IMG/VR virus record: IMGVR_UViG_3300028299_000009
Span: 1-44,662 of that record
Length of the DNA: 44,662 nt
Source: a virus
Strand: one strand, 5' to 3'
Shown: in pieces, positions 21,253 to 29,282 of the stretch
Layout of the letters: every line of letters begins with the position of its first letter
Position numbering within the stretch: position 1 is the stretch's first letter
Program-made: the position numbers and the translations under genes
Notes under the pieces: generated by a model
Seen by the model: the letters and a program-made list of their open reading frames with translations, nothing else
What the model was told of the DNA's origin: nothing
Databases searched by the model: none

Positions 21253-21318
21253 ATGATTGAAGAAATAATGATATGGATGGTGCTGGAAGATGAAGAAGAT
21301 AAAGAAAGAGAAGAATAA
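21253..21318 (+). CDS. Possible very small acidic peptide
   Basis: The product has 21 residues, starting MIEEIMIWMVLEDEEDK. The ATG lies six bases after GGGGGA, which also closes the structured RNA. It overlaps the next gene by 29 bases and may act as a leader that couples the RNA structure to translation of 21290. Confidence 0.35.
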   Translation: MIEEIMIWMVLEDEEDKEREE

Positions 21319-22024
21319 AAAACAAAAACTTAAGAGAAGAACTCTTATCAGAGAGCTTTATGATACATTGATAGGAGAGAAAAACCCTGCAACAAAAATC
21401 TTTGGAAAAAAATTGTTTAAGCTAAAACACAAAATGGGTTGGAATATCTATGAGCCTGGTAAAGAACTAGGAGCCCATTTAAAGAGATTTCATATCATAA
21501 ACTATTGGCTTAAAAATAAGGTTTTAATCCCTGTTGTTCTTGTATTTGAGAGAATCTTTGACAAACATTTCACTAAAGAGATTCCTGATTATTGGTACAA
21601 CAAAAATATAATAATCTTTGACAAAGCTTATGAAGACGCAATGAAAGAGTGGTCTGATGTTTATATTAGAGGGATTTCCAAGGATGCTAAAATGACAAAA
21701 AAAGAAGCTAATGAGTATTATCTCCACAGCAGAACTTGCAGGATAATGAGAACAATGAAGAAAATGGTAGTCACTATGGTTATAATGGACACAGCTTTTA
21801 GAGAGTTCCTTAATGTTTTTGCTCACAAATGGGCACAGGCAATGTTAGAAGCTTACAAAGACAGGAAAGAAGTTAATCATGTCCTTTACACAGATAAGAA
21901 TGTATACAATGTTAATTATCTTGTTATTGGAAAAGTGTTATCCCAACATGATATAAACTTGAGGGCACAGATAAAAGATAGCTTAAAGAAAAAGGGGAAA
22001 GCAGATGACACCAAAAACAGATGA
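21290..22024 (+). CDS. Hypothetical protein downstream of the structured RNA
   Basis: The product has 244 residues and is not recognised. The N-end is extremely basic (MKKIKKEKNKKQKLKRRTL). The rest is mainly helical with many aromatic residues (ELGAHLKRFHIINYWLKNKV, FTKEIPDYWYNKNIIIFDKA) and a Met-rich central helix (RIMRTMKKMVVTMVIMDTAF). The basic N-end could bind the RNA element just upstream or DNA. It overlaps the next gene by 20 bases. No catalytic motif was seen. Confidence 0.55.
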   Translation: MKKIKKEKNKKQKLKRRTLIRELYDTLIGEKNPATKIFGKKLFKLKHKMGWNIYEPGKELGAHLKRFHIINYWLKNKVLIPVVLVFERIFDKHFTKEIPDYWYNKNIIIFDKAYEDAMKEWSDVYIRGISKDAKMTKKEANEYYLHSRTCRIMRTMKKMVVTMVIMDTAFREFLNVFAHKWAQAMLEAYKDRKEVNHVLYTDKNVYNVNYLVIGKVLSQHDINLRAQIKDSLKKKGKADDTKNR

Positions 22025-22337
22025 GATGACATTAAAAATAAAAGAAGGTAATTCATCTATGCTTATTGTAGCAATTTTAATAATGGTTTTTGTAGTAGGT
22101 TACCTAATTGGTTTAACTGAAGGAAGATCATACTGGTTTGATGAGGATAAAGCGGTAGAAATATTTGAAGAAAGAATACAAAACCCAAATGATATATTTA
22201 GGTTTAGCGACTTAATCTTTCAGCAGAATCTAACAATCCAGGAAGCTATTGATAAATACTTTTTGTTTGGGTATGGTGCTGAAACTTGTTTAAGAATGGA
22301 ATTGAGGAGAATATGTCTAAATTCAGAAAAATCTTAG
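22005..22337 (+). CDS. Single-pass membrane protein
   Basis: The product has 110 residues. One strong membrane helix (SSMLIVAILIMVFVVGYLIG, about 17-36) is followed by a soluble acidic domain with WFDEDKAVEIFEERI. AAGGGGAAAGCAG precedes the ATG. It overlaps genes on both sides. It might anchor a replication or entry-exclusion function at the membrane; nothing in the sequence decides this. Confidence 0.5.
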   Translation: MTPKTDEMTLKIKEGNSSMLIVAILIMVFVVGYLIGLTEGRSYWFDEDKAVEIFEERIQNPNDIFRFSDLIFQQNLTIQEAIDKYFLFGYGAETCLRMELRRICLNSEKS

Positions 22338-22627
22338 ATGGTTATTTTTATGTTAAGCTATGCTTTAACCAATCCCTTAGTTATGTTGGGATTCCATCAG
22401 ATTTAATGCAGAAGTTCTTATTAATCTCTGTCTTTTTGAAAGTGTATGGATTTAACAATAACTTAGTGGTTATTCCTATATTTATTATAATTATCATACT
22501 TATTACTTTTTTAGGGCATATAGCAATAAAGTTTAAATTAAATCGTCTTGAAACAAGTTTTTATAACCAATACAACCCTGAGCTAATTAAGATATTGGAG
22601 CATACAAAGAGGATTAAAAGGAAATGA
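22313..22627 (+). CDS. Small membrane protein
   Basis: The product has 104 residues from the ATG at 22313, chosen for the GAGGAGA site three bases upstream; a longer frame from 22286 lacks one. It has one long hydrophobic stretch (LVVIPIFIIIIILITFLGHI, about 52-71), possibly a second weaker one before it, and a basic end. It overlaps neighbours at both ends. Function unknown. Confidence 0.5.
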   Translation: MSKFRKILDGYFYVKLCFNQSLSYVGIPSDLMQKFLLISVFLKVYGFNNNLVVIPIFIIIIILITFLGHIAIKFKLNRLETSFYNQYNPELIKILEHTKRIKRK

Positions 22628-22740
22628 CAACCATAGATGAATTATACTTTGGAGATGAGAAACTTACATTAGAGTATATACTCAACGAATTGCATAAAAA
22701 AAAATTAAGATTGGATATTAAATTAACAAAAGTTATTTAA
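22624..22740 (+). CDS. Very small protein containing an operator-like palindrome in its gene
   Basis: The product has 38 residues (MTTIDELYFGDEKLTLEYIL at the start). The start overlaps the upstream stop as ATGA. The gene contains the palindrome GAGTATATACTC at 22672-22683, the same sequence found at three non-coding sites, so this stretch may be regulatory as well. Confidence 0.4.
   Translation: MTTIDELYFGDEKLTLEYILNELHKKKLRLDIKLTKVI
22673..22682. promoter_or_regulatory. Palindromic operator-like site 3 (AGTATATACT)
   Basis: Copy extended to the 12-bp perfect palindrome GAGTATATACTC. It lies about 275 bases before the helicase gene and 108 before the start at 22790. Confidence 0.4.
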
Positions 22741-22789
22741 ACTACAAAAATTTTAGGATAAAAATGAGAATGAGAAAGAGGTTGAGAGA

Positions 22790-22966
22790 ATGCAGTATCA
22801 TATAAGTATTAAGACACTTCAAGGAATTATCTTGACATTTACAGTAGATTCATATACTATTTCTGAAGGCGAATTTGTAGAGTTTATTGATAGAAAAACA
22901 GGAATAAAAAAAAAGTTTCATAGTTCTAATTGCGAAATTAATGAAGTGAGGGAACGCAATGGATAA
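22790..22966 (+). CDS. Small hypothetical protein upstream of the helicase gene
   Basis: The product has 58 residues, beta-rich (ISIKTLQGIILTFTVDSYTI then EGEFVEFIDRKTGIKKKF). GAGGTTGAGAGA precedes the ATG. It overlaps the helicase start by eight bases, so it is probably coupled to it. Not recognised; too short for the ORF finder used on long genes but has a proper site and stop. Confidence 0.5.
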   Translation: MQYHISIKTLQGIILTFTVDSYTISEGEFVEFIDRKTGIKKKFHSSNCEINEVRERNG

Positions 22967-25025
22967 AATCATTTCCTCAAGCCAGAGAGCAATCATCATG
23001 GATCTTCTCAAAACTAAATTTAGTAGTTTTGTTTTTTGGAATAGGATTGAAGCGGATTTGGCAATAAAATGCTCTGAAATCCCAGAAGTAGTGGAAGATA
23101 ATAAGAAAAGAGACAAGCTTATTGAAATATTAAAAGACATTAAATCTTTCTTTATAGAGCAAGGTGTAATCCCGGATGAACTAGCATTTATTGATGAGGA
23201 AATTGACAGGTACAAATATACAAAGCAGATTAGTTTGTATGAAGAAAAAGAAGATTATATGGATCCTGAAATAATAGAAAAGTATGCTAGGTTGGGTTAT
23301 GGTACAGAAGGAGTAATTGGGATTCATTTGCCTTACAATTACAGGCAATTATCTAAATTGACTAATGGTGTTTATTCCAGGACAGGATTAATCAAATTTT
23401 ATATTAGCAGGGAAAAAACCCTTTATGGCAAAATTGTAGCTGAGATATATGAATACCCCCAAAAAGTTACTGTTGCTGCACTTATAGAAAGCAAAAGAAA
23501 AGCTAAAGAAACAGAAGAGCCATTAAAAAAATGGATAGTTCTTTTTGGACAGAAGTATAGCCAGACAGAATATAATGTGGTTAAAGAAATAGAACTGCAG
23601 TTTAGGGTATACAGGTTTATTTCAGAGCATAACCAAGACCTTATCTTATTAACTCCTGATGAAATAGCTATTGGGGATTACATTATTACAGGGGTAACAA
23701 CACAAGTTGATGACTACAAAATGCTTACAGACAGTTCTAAATTACCAACAAAGTTGCCTTATTTATTTGCACAAACAATAAGAAATAGGATAATAAAATA
23801 CAAAGATAATGAAGAATTCAGATTAAATTTGAGGAGATTAAATATCACAAAAACTAATTTATTTGATTATCCATTTGCTGCTTACTCTAAAAAGTACAAG
23901 AAAACTTATGTTATGAAGCATCCAACTTGGTTCAAATGGCTTGTTTGGGCTTGGTTGTTACACTCAAAAGAAGGGATTGTCAATGAATACCCTTTCCATT
24001 TATGGATTGTTGGACCCCAGCAAAGCGGTAAATCTGTGTTGTTAGGTGGGTTACACGCAAACAGCAAAGAAACAAGAAGCATATTTTCTGGGAGCAGTTC
24101 AACATTAAAGAGATTAGTTCCATCCTTTAAATATCACCCTGCAAAACTAGGATATTTAGCTGAGAGCAACAGGTTTGCGTTTTGTGATGAGTTCTTGAGA
24201 TGCCTTATTAACACAAAAACTACAAAGGATGGAGGGCAGAGAGAAGAAGGTGTAGCCATTATGAATGATTTATTGGAACATCAAAAAAGAGAGGCAGGTA
24301 GCGGAGTATCAAGTGTTAATGTAAATATGACTTCAAGAGTAATTGCAGCAACAAACCCGGTTAGAGGGATCCATGTTATGGAAGACTTATTGCAGACGAT
24401 GGACAAAAGCTTTTGTTCAAGATGGTTGATATATTTCCAGACTGATGAGCATATTGAAATGGTAAGACAATGCAAGAGGTCAGAGTATGAAGAATACACT
24501 TTCAATTTAGACAATTCTGATTGGATTGGAATAATTGATTACTTGCAGACCGTCAAAATTTTATATGATGAAGATAAAATAGAAAAAGTGTTGAGTGATA
24601 TGATTCCATTGTTAAGCAAGGACTTAAAGGATCACTATGATTCCAGGCATAGGCACCATATAGAAAGAGTTATGGATGGAATTGTAAAAGCTCGTTGCTT
24701 GTTTGAGCATGACATTTCTTTCAAGCCGAAAGATGAAGATTATATTCTCCTCAAAACTGTATGGACTGAAGTTATAAAATCTTGGATAAAAGGGGATGTG
24801 ATAAGAAACTTGCCCTTGAGGTATAAAATAGATTATCTCCCAGAGAATTCTCAGTATTTATACAAAGAAGTATGTGAGTTTAAGAAGATAGCACAATATG
24901 ATTTAATGGAGTTAGCTTTGAAAGAAATGACTAAAGGCCAGTTTAGAGAAGCTTATTTAATCCTTTTAGATAGCGGATTAATAATAGAGGATGATATTTA
25001 TATAAAACCTTATTATGCAAAATGA
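22959..25025 (+). CDS. mcm: MCM-like replicative DNA helicase (AAA+)
   Basis: The product has 688 residues. The AAA+ domain has Walker A VGPQQSGKS (351-359), Walker B RFAFCDE (405-411), sensor 1 SRVIAATNP (459-467) and an arginine finger in FCSRWLIYF (R488), the order and spacing of MCM helicases. Residues 190-300 may hold the OB-like N-domain (TPDEIAIGDYIITG). The C-end (about 610-688) looks like a winged helix. It unwinds the viral genome as a hexamer. Its neighbours are a zinc ribbon, a primase and an OB-type protein, forming a compact replication module. The N-domain is more divergent than in cellular MCM. Confidence 0.8.
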   Translation: MDKIISSSQRAIIMDLLKTKFSSFVFWNRIEADLAIKCSEIPEVVEDNKKRDKLIEILKDIKSFFIEQGVIPDELAFIDEEIDRYKYTKQISLYEEKEDYMDPEIIEKYARLGYGTEGVIGIHLPYNYRQLSKLTNGVYSRTGLIKFYISREKTLYGKIVAEIYEYPQKVTVAALIESKRKAKETEEPLKKWIVLFGQKYSQTEYNVVKEIELQFRVYRFISEHNQDLILLTPDEIAIGDYIITGVTTQVDDYKMLTDSSKLPTKLPYLFAQTIRNRIIKYKDNEEFRLNLRRLNITKTNLFDYPFAAYSKKYKKTYVMKHPTWFKWLVWAWLLHSKEGIVNEYPFHLWIVGPQQSGKSVLLGGLHANSKETRSIFSGSSSTLKRLVPSFKYHPAKLGYLAESNRFAFCDEFLRCLINTKTTKDGGQREEGVAIMNDLLEHQKREAGSGVSSVNVNMTSRVIAATNPVRGIHVMEDLLQTMDKSFCSRWLIYFQTDEHIEMVRQCKRSEYEEYTFNLDNSDWIGIIDYLQTVKILYDEDKIEKVLSDMIPLLSKDLKDHYDSRHRHHIERVMDGIVKARCLFEHDISFKPKDEDYILLKTVWTEVIKSWIKGDVIRNLPLRYKIDYLPENSQYLYKEVCEFKKIAQYDLMELALKEMTKGQFREAYLILLDSGLIIEDDIYIKPYYAK

Positions 25026-25219
25026 GAACGAGATACAAAATTAGTGGTGGGAATAAAATTAAAGACAAAAGGTATTGGTGCCCACATGGTTGTGGAAAAA
25101 CAGTTCACTATGTTATACTAACAGGAGGATTCAAAAGTCCAAAAACAGGATTTTATTGTATCAAATGCAAGAAGTTTATTGCACATAAACTTAAGGAATT
25201 AAAAAATGATGTTTGTTGA
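25022..25219 (+). CDS. Zinc-ribbon protein of the replication module
   Basis: The product has 65 residues. WCPHGCGKTVH and FYCIKCKKFIAH give two metal-binding pairs with nearby His residues. It overlaps the helicase stop by four bases and the primase start by 14 bases, so all three are co-translated. It may be a split-off zinc domain of the primase or helicase. A cysteine at the end (DVC) is not part of a motif. Confidence 0.65.
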   Translation: MRTRYKISGGNKIKDKRYWCPHGCGKTVHYVILTGGFKSPKTGFYCIKCKKFIAHKLKELKNDVC

Positions 25220-26321
25220 TTCAAAACAGGATTATAAAGCTTGGGATTACCATTGGGGAGATTCCAACAAGTGTATTGCTACAGAAAGGTATTTCCATTT
25301 ATTTAAACTATCTGACTTAAGCGATTCTGAAATGAAGTTTTCCTTTAGGGATACTGAAACAAATAAATGGACAAAATGGCTTAATTTCTTTAAGCTTAAG
25401 GCTGTGGAACTGCAAAATGCTTATGAAATACATAGGTCTTTGCTAAGGAATGAAATAGTAGTTGAAAGTGACTATCCTAATTATGAACTAAATTATGATG
25501 CTACAAGGCTCATAGGAGCGATTCTAGAAGGGAAAGGGTTTCAACCTATGTATTACTACTCTGGAAACAAAAGCCTTCATATACACCTTTATTTTGACTT
25601 TAAATGCTTGTTGAGCTTACCATTGAGTACACAAAATGCTATACTAGAGATATTCAACAGTAAAAAAAGGTTTGTTACAAGTTTTATGCAATGGTTAAGG
25701 GAAAAAATAATCTCCTGTTGGGGATTGGAATTAAGGAAATTTGATGCTGAACTGGTAGGACAAGGCCACCTTATCAGAAGTGAGATGAGCAGGAACAAGA
25801 TAGGTTACAAAACTTTTGTGGGTTTTTCATATAAAGATGTAAGCTTTGTGCCTTATATCTGCAATGAAACCAATGGAATATACCCTAGGTTAGGGGAAAT
25901 AAGGCTAAGCAACCCTCATAACATACAAGAAATAGTTGAGGAATACCTTAGGTCTTTAAAGAACAAAAGAAAAAGAAGCAGCAATGGAATGAGCCTTAAT
26001 CAATGGATTAACCCGCAAGGAGATGGGTTAAGGCCATGTGTTGAGTTTATGTTCTATGGAGACTTTAACAAGGTTGGAGATGGTACTAAAAGAGTAATGT
26101 TTATACTTGCTAATGAGCTTAAAAAATGTTATGGAAGCCAACAGGCAATACAAATGCTGACTGAATGGAACCTTAAATTAGACAAACCTTTCTTAGAAAA
26201 TGAGTTAGACTACAGGATTAACAAGAATAAAGAATATTCTTTAAGCTGTGATTTCATATCTAAGCTGCTAAAAGAATTAGGCTTTGGGAACCTATGCGAA
26301 ACATGCAAACACAAGGTTTAA
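25206..26321 (+). CDS. Archaeo-eukaryotic primase (PriS-like)
   Basis: The product has 371 residues. Motif I IVVESDYP (E87/D89) supplies the metal-binding acids. Motif II is YYYSGNKSLHIHLYF (117-131), the sGxxGxH type with His125/127. Motif III is in FDAELVGQGHLIRSEMSRNK, near 182-205. The C-terminal 100 residues end with Cys residues (LSCDF, LCETCKHK), which may bind zinc or mark a PriCT-like helical part. It would make primers for the MCM-driven fork. The start may be the first or second ATG. No viral DNA polymerase was found nearby, so synthesis may rely on the host. Confidence 0.8.
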   Translation: MMFVDSKQDYKAWDYHWGDSNKCIATERYFHLFKLSDLSDSEMKFSFRDTETNKWTKWLNFFKLKAVELQNAYEIHRSLLRNEIVVESDYPNYELNYDATRLIGAILEGKGFQPMYYYSGNKSLHIHLYFDFKCLLSLPLSTQNAILEIFNSKKRFVTSFMQWLREKIISCWGLELRKFDAELVGQGHLIRSEMSRNKIGYKTFVGFSYKDVSFVPYICNETNGIYPRLGEIRLSNPHNIQEIVEEYLRSLKNKRKRSSNGMSLNQWINPQGDGLRPCVEFMFYGDFNKVGDGTKRVMFILANELKKCYGSQQAIQMLTEWNLKLDKPFLENELDYRINKNKEYSLSCDFISKLLKELGFGNLCETCKHKV

Positions 26322-26330
26322 ATAGTAGTG

Positions 26331-26340
26331 AGTATATACT
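26331..26340. promoter_or_regulatory. Palindromic operator-like site 4 (AGTATATACT) before the OB-type gene
   Basis: Preceded by G, as in the other copies. It lies nine bases after the primase stop and 50 bases before the ATG at 26390, in the only sizeable gap of the replication module. An AACTATAAAG box follows (about 26358-26367). Placement suits an operator or promoter element. Confidence 0.5.
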
Positions 26341-26389
26341 TTCATTATCCTTACTTAACTATAAAGTTTAAGCAGGATGGAGACCTAAA

Positions 26390-27124
26390 ATGGAAAATGG
26401 AATGCAACTACCTGTCTCAGATAAGACAGCAACATTTGAAAGAAAACCTTTGATAGAAAAGGGATATTACATAGGAGTTCTTTTGGAAGTAAAGCCAAGA
26501 GAAAAACAAGATGGAACACCAATAGAAGGAAAATTTGGCAAACAGATTATTCTGATGTTTTCTATACATGATAAAAAAGAAAAGAAGCAGATAATAATAC
26601 AAAGAGCTAAGAACGTTACAGAAGATTTAGTTTTGCCTTTAGTTCTAAATAGTGAATACAAAGACAAAGACGGAAATCCAAGAACTGCTGTAACACCAAA
26701 CTCCAGGATAACAAAAGTGTTTAAGGCTTTAGGGTGGAAGTTTGATGCAACTAAACCATTGAGTGTAAAGGATTACATAGGGAACCAAGTTGAATTAAAC
26801 TTAGATACCTATGAAGTAACACAGGCAGATGAGAATGGAAAACAGATAACTTATAAAGCGTCTTGTATAAAAGATGTAGATCTATTAGAAGAGGAGAAAG
26901 TACCCTCCTCTTCTGCAGCACAAGAAAACTATGAAAAGAGTAAACCACAAACAATTAAGAAAGAATTAAAAAGCAGTGAAGTAAAAGTTGATTACACCAA
27001 TGAAAACAAAGATAAGAAATCTATTGGAGACAAAATAAAAGAGCTTGAGGATTTGAATGAGAGAGGATTACTTTCTAATGAAGGGTTACAGATGGCTAAG
27101 GAGCAGTTAATCAAAAACAAATAA
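26390..27124 (+). CDS. OB-fold-like single-strand DNA-binding protein with SHOCT-like tail
   Basis: The product has 244 residues. Residues about 20-165 alternate strands typical of an OB-type fold (EKGYYIGVLLEVKPREKQDG, KQIILMFSIHDKKEKKQIII, YIGNQVELNLDTYEV). Residues 165-205 are a disordered, charged linker. The end (IGDKIKELEDLNERGLLSNE followed by GLQMAKEQLI) matches the SHOCT pattern, a small helical domain. It is inferred to coat single-stranded DNA for the helicase and primase next door, with the tail recruiting partners. GGATGGAGACC precedes the start. A palindromic site upstream suggests separate control. Confidence 0.6.
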   Translation: MENGMQLPVSDKTATFERKPLIEKGYYIGVLLEVKPREKQDGTPIEGKFGKQIILMFSIHDKKEKKQIIIQRAKNVTEDLVLPLVLNSEYKDKDGNPRTAVTPNSRITKVFKALGWKFDATKPLSVKDYIGNQVELNLDTYEVTQADENGKQITYKASCIKDVDLLEEEKVPSSSAAQENYEKSKPQTIKKELKSSEVKVDYTNENKDKKSIGDKIKELEDLNERGLLSNEGLQMAKEQLIKNK

Positions 27125-27125
27125 A

Positions 27126-27362
27126 ATGGGAATACTAGAAGGATTAATTTTTGCATTAAAGAATAGCTTGACTCGCAGAGAGATAGAGCTATATCTTTGT
27201 TTTTTGCAAAGTGATCAACCACAAACTATCAACACTCTTACTCAACAAATGAAGATGAAACCAAAGACATTACACAAAATTTTAATGAATCTCAGGATAA
27301 AGCAGTTGATTATTGTCGGTGAGAAAGATTCAAAGGGAACAAATATTTATTGTTTAAAATGA
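27126..27362 (+). CDS. Winged-helix regulator (TrmB/MarR-like)
   Basis: The product has 78 residues. The order helix, helix, recognition helix (NTLTQQMKMKPKTLHKILMN), then a beta wing (KQLIIVGEKDSKGTNIYCLK) is that of a one-domain winged helix. It starts one base after the previous stop and overlaps the HNH gene at ATGA. It probably regulates early or late genes; the target is unknown. Confidence 0.7.
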   Translation: MGILEGLIFALKNSLTRREIELYLCFLQSDQPQTINTLTQQMKMKPKTLHKILMNLRIKQLIIVGEKDSKGTNIYCLK

Positions 27363-27877
27363 AACCAGAACCATTGAATAAGAATGAAAAAATAAGAGAT
27401 GGAGTCAAAAAAGCTTGGCAAGAAGGTAAGTTTACTAAATGTAGAAATGATAAAATAAGAGATAGATTAACTGGACGGAAACAAACACAAACAGTAAAAG
27501 ATAAAATTTCTGAATCTATGATTGGAAATAAAAATATGGAAGGGAAAGAATTAGAAAATCATAATTCTTGGAAAGGAGAGAATGTTACTTTAATTCAATA
27601 TCATCAAAGAGCAAGAAGGATTATGGCAAAATATTTAGGTAGAAAACTAACAATGGATGAGATAGTTCATCATATTGATTGTAATCCAAAGAATAATAAT
27701 ATTCAAAATCTCAAATTATTTCCTTGTCAATCAGTTCATAGATATTGGCATATGTTTTTGAATAAAAAGAAAAAGCAAGTTGAATGGTTAAAGAAAAGAG
27801 TTCATGTAGAGAATGGTATTGCAGTAGTTGATTGGGATTATGTAAAAGAAGCTTTTGAGGATGTGATTAAAAAATGA
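27359..27877 (+). CDS. HNH homing endonuclease with NUMOD3-like motif
   Basis: The product has 172 residues from the ATG at 27359, which overlaps the previous stop as ATGA. Residues about 35-65 (RLTGRKQTQTVKDKISESMI) are a NUMOD3-like DNA-binding motif. The nuclease part is MDEIVHHIDCNPKNNNIQNL followed by LFPCQSVHRYWH, an HNH_3-type site with double His and Asn. It is free-standing at the end of the early block. It differs in type from the CxxC-HNH proteins at 13517 and 14677. Confidence 0.8.
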   Translation: MKPEPLNKNEKIRDGVKKAWQEGKFTKCRNDKIRDRLTGRKQTQTVKDKISESMIGNKNMEGKELENHNSWKGENVTLIQYHQRARRIMAKYLGRKLTMDEIVHHIDCNPKNNNIQNLKLFPCQSVHRYWHMFLNKKKKQVEWLKKRVHVENGIAVVDWDYVKEAFEDVIKK

Positions 27878-28008
27878 AATGGATGATAAACTTAATTGAA
27901 AAGAGAATTGAGAAAAGCAGAAGAAGAGTCAAGAATTATAAGATGTGGATTCTCAAAGAAAGACAGTATCAGAGGGACTTAACTAAGCGATTAGAAATAT
28001 TAAAGTAA
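27874..28008 (+). CDS. Small basic peptide at the end of the early block
   Basis: The product has 44 residues, mostly charged helix (IEKRIEKSRRRVKNYKMWIL). The start overlaps the HNH stop as ATGA. Its stop codon lies inside the left arm of the convergent terminator hairpin. Function unknown. Confidence 0.45.
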   Translation: MKWMINLIEKRIEKSRRRVKNYKMWILKERQYQRDLTKRLEILK

Positions 28009-28042
28009 ACCCTAAGAACCAATAAAAGATAGGGTTTACTTT
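28002..28042. terminator. Bidirectional terminator between converging blocks
   Basis: A 12-bp perfect stem, centred on AGTAAACCCT (28004-28013) and AGGGTTTACT (28031-28040), encloses a 17-base loop. A T-rich tract follows on the plus strand and the stem ends in A/T on both sides. It sits in the 53 bases between the last early gene and the end of the late block. Confidence 0.7.
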
Positions 28043-28061
28043 TTATATAGGGGTAAACTTT

Positions 28062-28232
28062 TTATTTGTTTTCAAGCCAATTCTTTATGAAGTAAGCTAC
28101 AAACCCTGTAATTACTGCATACTGTGGTGGAACATTAGCTAAAAAAGCTAATATTGCTGGACCAAACATTATCAACCAGTTCTTCAATGACTTCTTCAAG
28201 CCTATCCATACACTATAGTTTATTTTTACCAT
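28062..28232 (-). CDS. Holin-like small membrane protein
   Basis: The product has 56 residues from the ATG at 28232, chosen because GGAGGAG lies six bases upstream; the longer frame from 28247 begins inside that site. Residues about 15-50 form one or two membrane helices (SLKNWLIMFGPAILAFLANV, PQYAVITGFVAYFI) with a charged end. It is the last gene of the late block, a common place for lysis genes. A TATA-like AT-rich palindrome at 28273-28289 could give it its own promoter. Holin function is inferred from size, topology and place. Confidence 0.55.
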   Translation of the reverse strand: MVKINYSVWIGLKKSLKNWLIMFGPAILAFLANVPPQYAVITGFVAYFIKNWLENK

Positions 28233-28303
28233 ATTTTTCTCCTCCATGAGTTTATGAACAACACACTAAAGTATTTATAATTTATAAATGTTTCTTTTTT
28301 TAG

Positions 28304-29272
28304 TTATAAATTCTCCGGAACATTTAGAGACTCACTCTTATGCTCTAAGATATCTCCGTCATGGATTACTAGCTCAGTTAATCTGCATCCTCTAGGACCA
28401 ACTATTCCTTTTCCTTCTGTGAAATCATTTGGCTTTTGGAAGCTCATTGGATGAGTGACAATCACTCCAAAAGTTTGATACATCATATCAAAGTGCAGGT
28501 GTCCATATTGTAATAAACTTAAATGATATTTCTTATTGCCTATTTCAAACTGTACATTGTTATCCATTAAGTTTCTCAGGTATACTTGTCCAGGATAACT
28601 CTTTGCGTATGTTCCTCTTCCACTATTGCTCCAAGGATGTACCATTCTTTTCATAACACCATCTATTACCAAATCTCCTCTAACCACTTTATCTGCTCCT
28701 GCTCCTGGAAGGTAAGTATAATTCTTAACCGCTTTGCTGATTAATTTGTTTGGACTAGGGGCTCCTTTATTAATCCAACTCATATCATGGTTTCCATCTA
28801 TTGCAATCCAATCAAAAGTGTCTTGATATTTTCCAATTATATCTACAATGCATTTAACCTGATCTTCTTCTCTTACATATTTTAGATAGTTTACATGTCC
28901 CCTGTACACATCCTTTCCATCAACTACATCCCCTGAGTTATGGATATGCTTAAACCCTCTGTCTTTTGCTTCATTTAAGCACCAGTCAAGGCCTTTATCA
29001 TCAAAAGTATAGCAACCTGCATGAATATCGCTTAATTCAACAAACTTAATAATAGAACTAACAGATTTTCTTGGGCTTATAATCAAATGATTATCATTAT
29101 CCATTATTTTGATCCAATAGTGATTAGTTTTGTTATAAGCTTCACTTTTAACATTATACCCTCTGTCTTTTAACTCTCTTATTTCTGTTATTCCAATCCC
29201 TAACTTAGCTAAAGATAGTTTTTCTTTTGTTAATTTATTAGCTATTACTTCCAAATCTAGTTTATGTTTCAT
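28304..29272 (-). CDS. Calcineurin-like metallophosphoesterase
   Basis: The product has 322 residues. All family motifs are present: VELSDIHAG (D82, H84), NSGDVVDG (D115), AIDGNHDM (N161, H162), MVHPW (H212) and QYGHLHFD (H258, H260), forming a two-metal site. An N-terminal 75-residue domain precedes it. The substrate may be a nucleotide, nucleic acid or phospho-sugar. The GGGAGGG site is strong. Its position between the tail-tip peptidase and the holin-like gene suggests a role late in infection or in the virion tip, but it could also act on host signals. Confidence 0.8.
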   Translation of the reverse strand: MKHKLDLEVIANKLTKEKLSLAKLGIGITEIRELKDRGYNVKSEAYNKTNHYWIKIMDNDNHLIISPRKSVSSIIKFVELSDIHAGCYTFDDKGLDWCLNEAKDRGFKHIHNSGDVVDGKDVYRGHVNYLKYVREEDQVKCIVDIIGKYQDTFDWIAIDGNHDMSWINKGAPSPNKLISKAVKNYTYLPGAGADKVVRGDLVIDGVMKRMVHPWSNSGRGTYAKSYPGQVYLRNLMDNNVQFEIGNKKYHLSLLQYGHLHFDMMYQTFGVIVTHPMSFQKPNDFTEGKGIVGPRGCRLTELVIHDGDILEHKSESLNVPENL

Positions 29273-29282
29273 GTTTCCCTCC

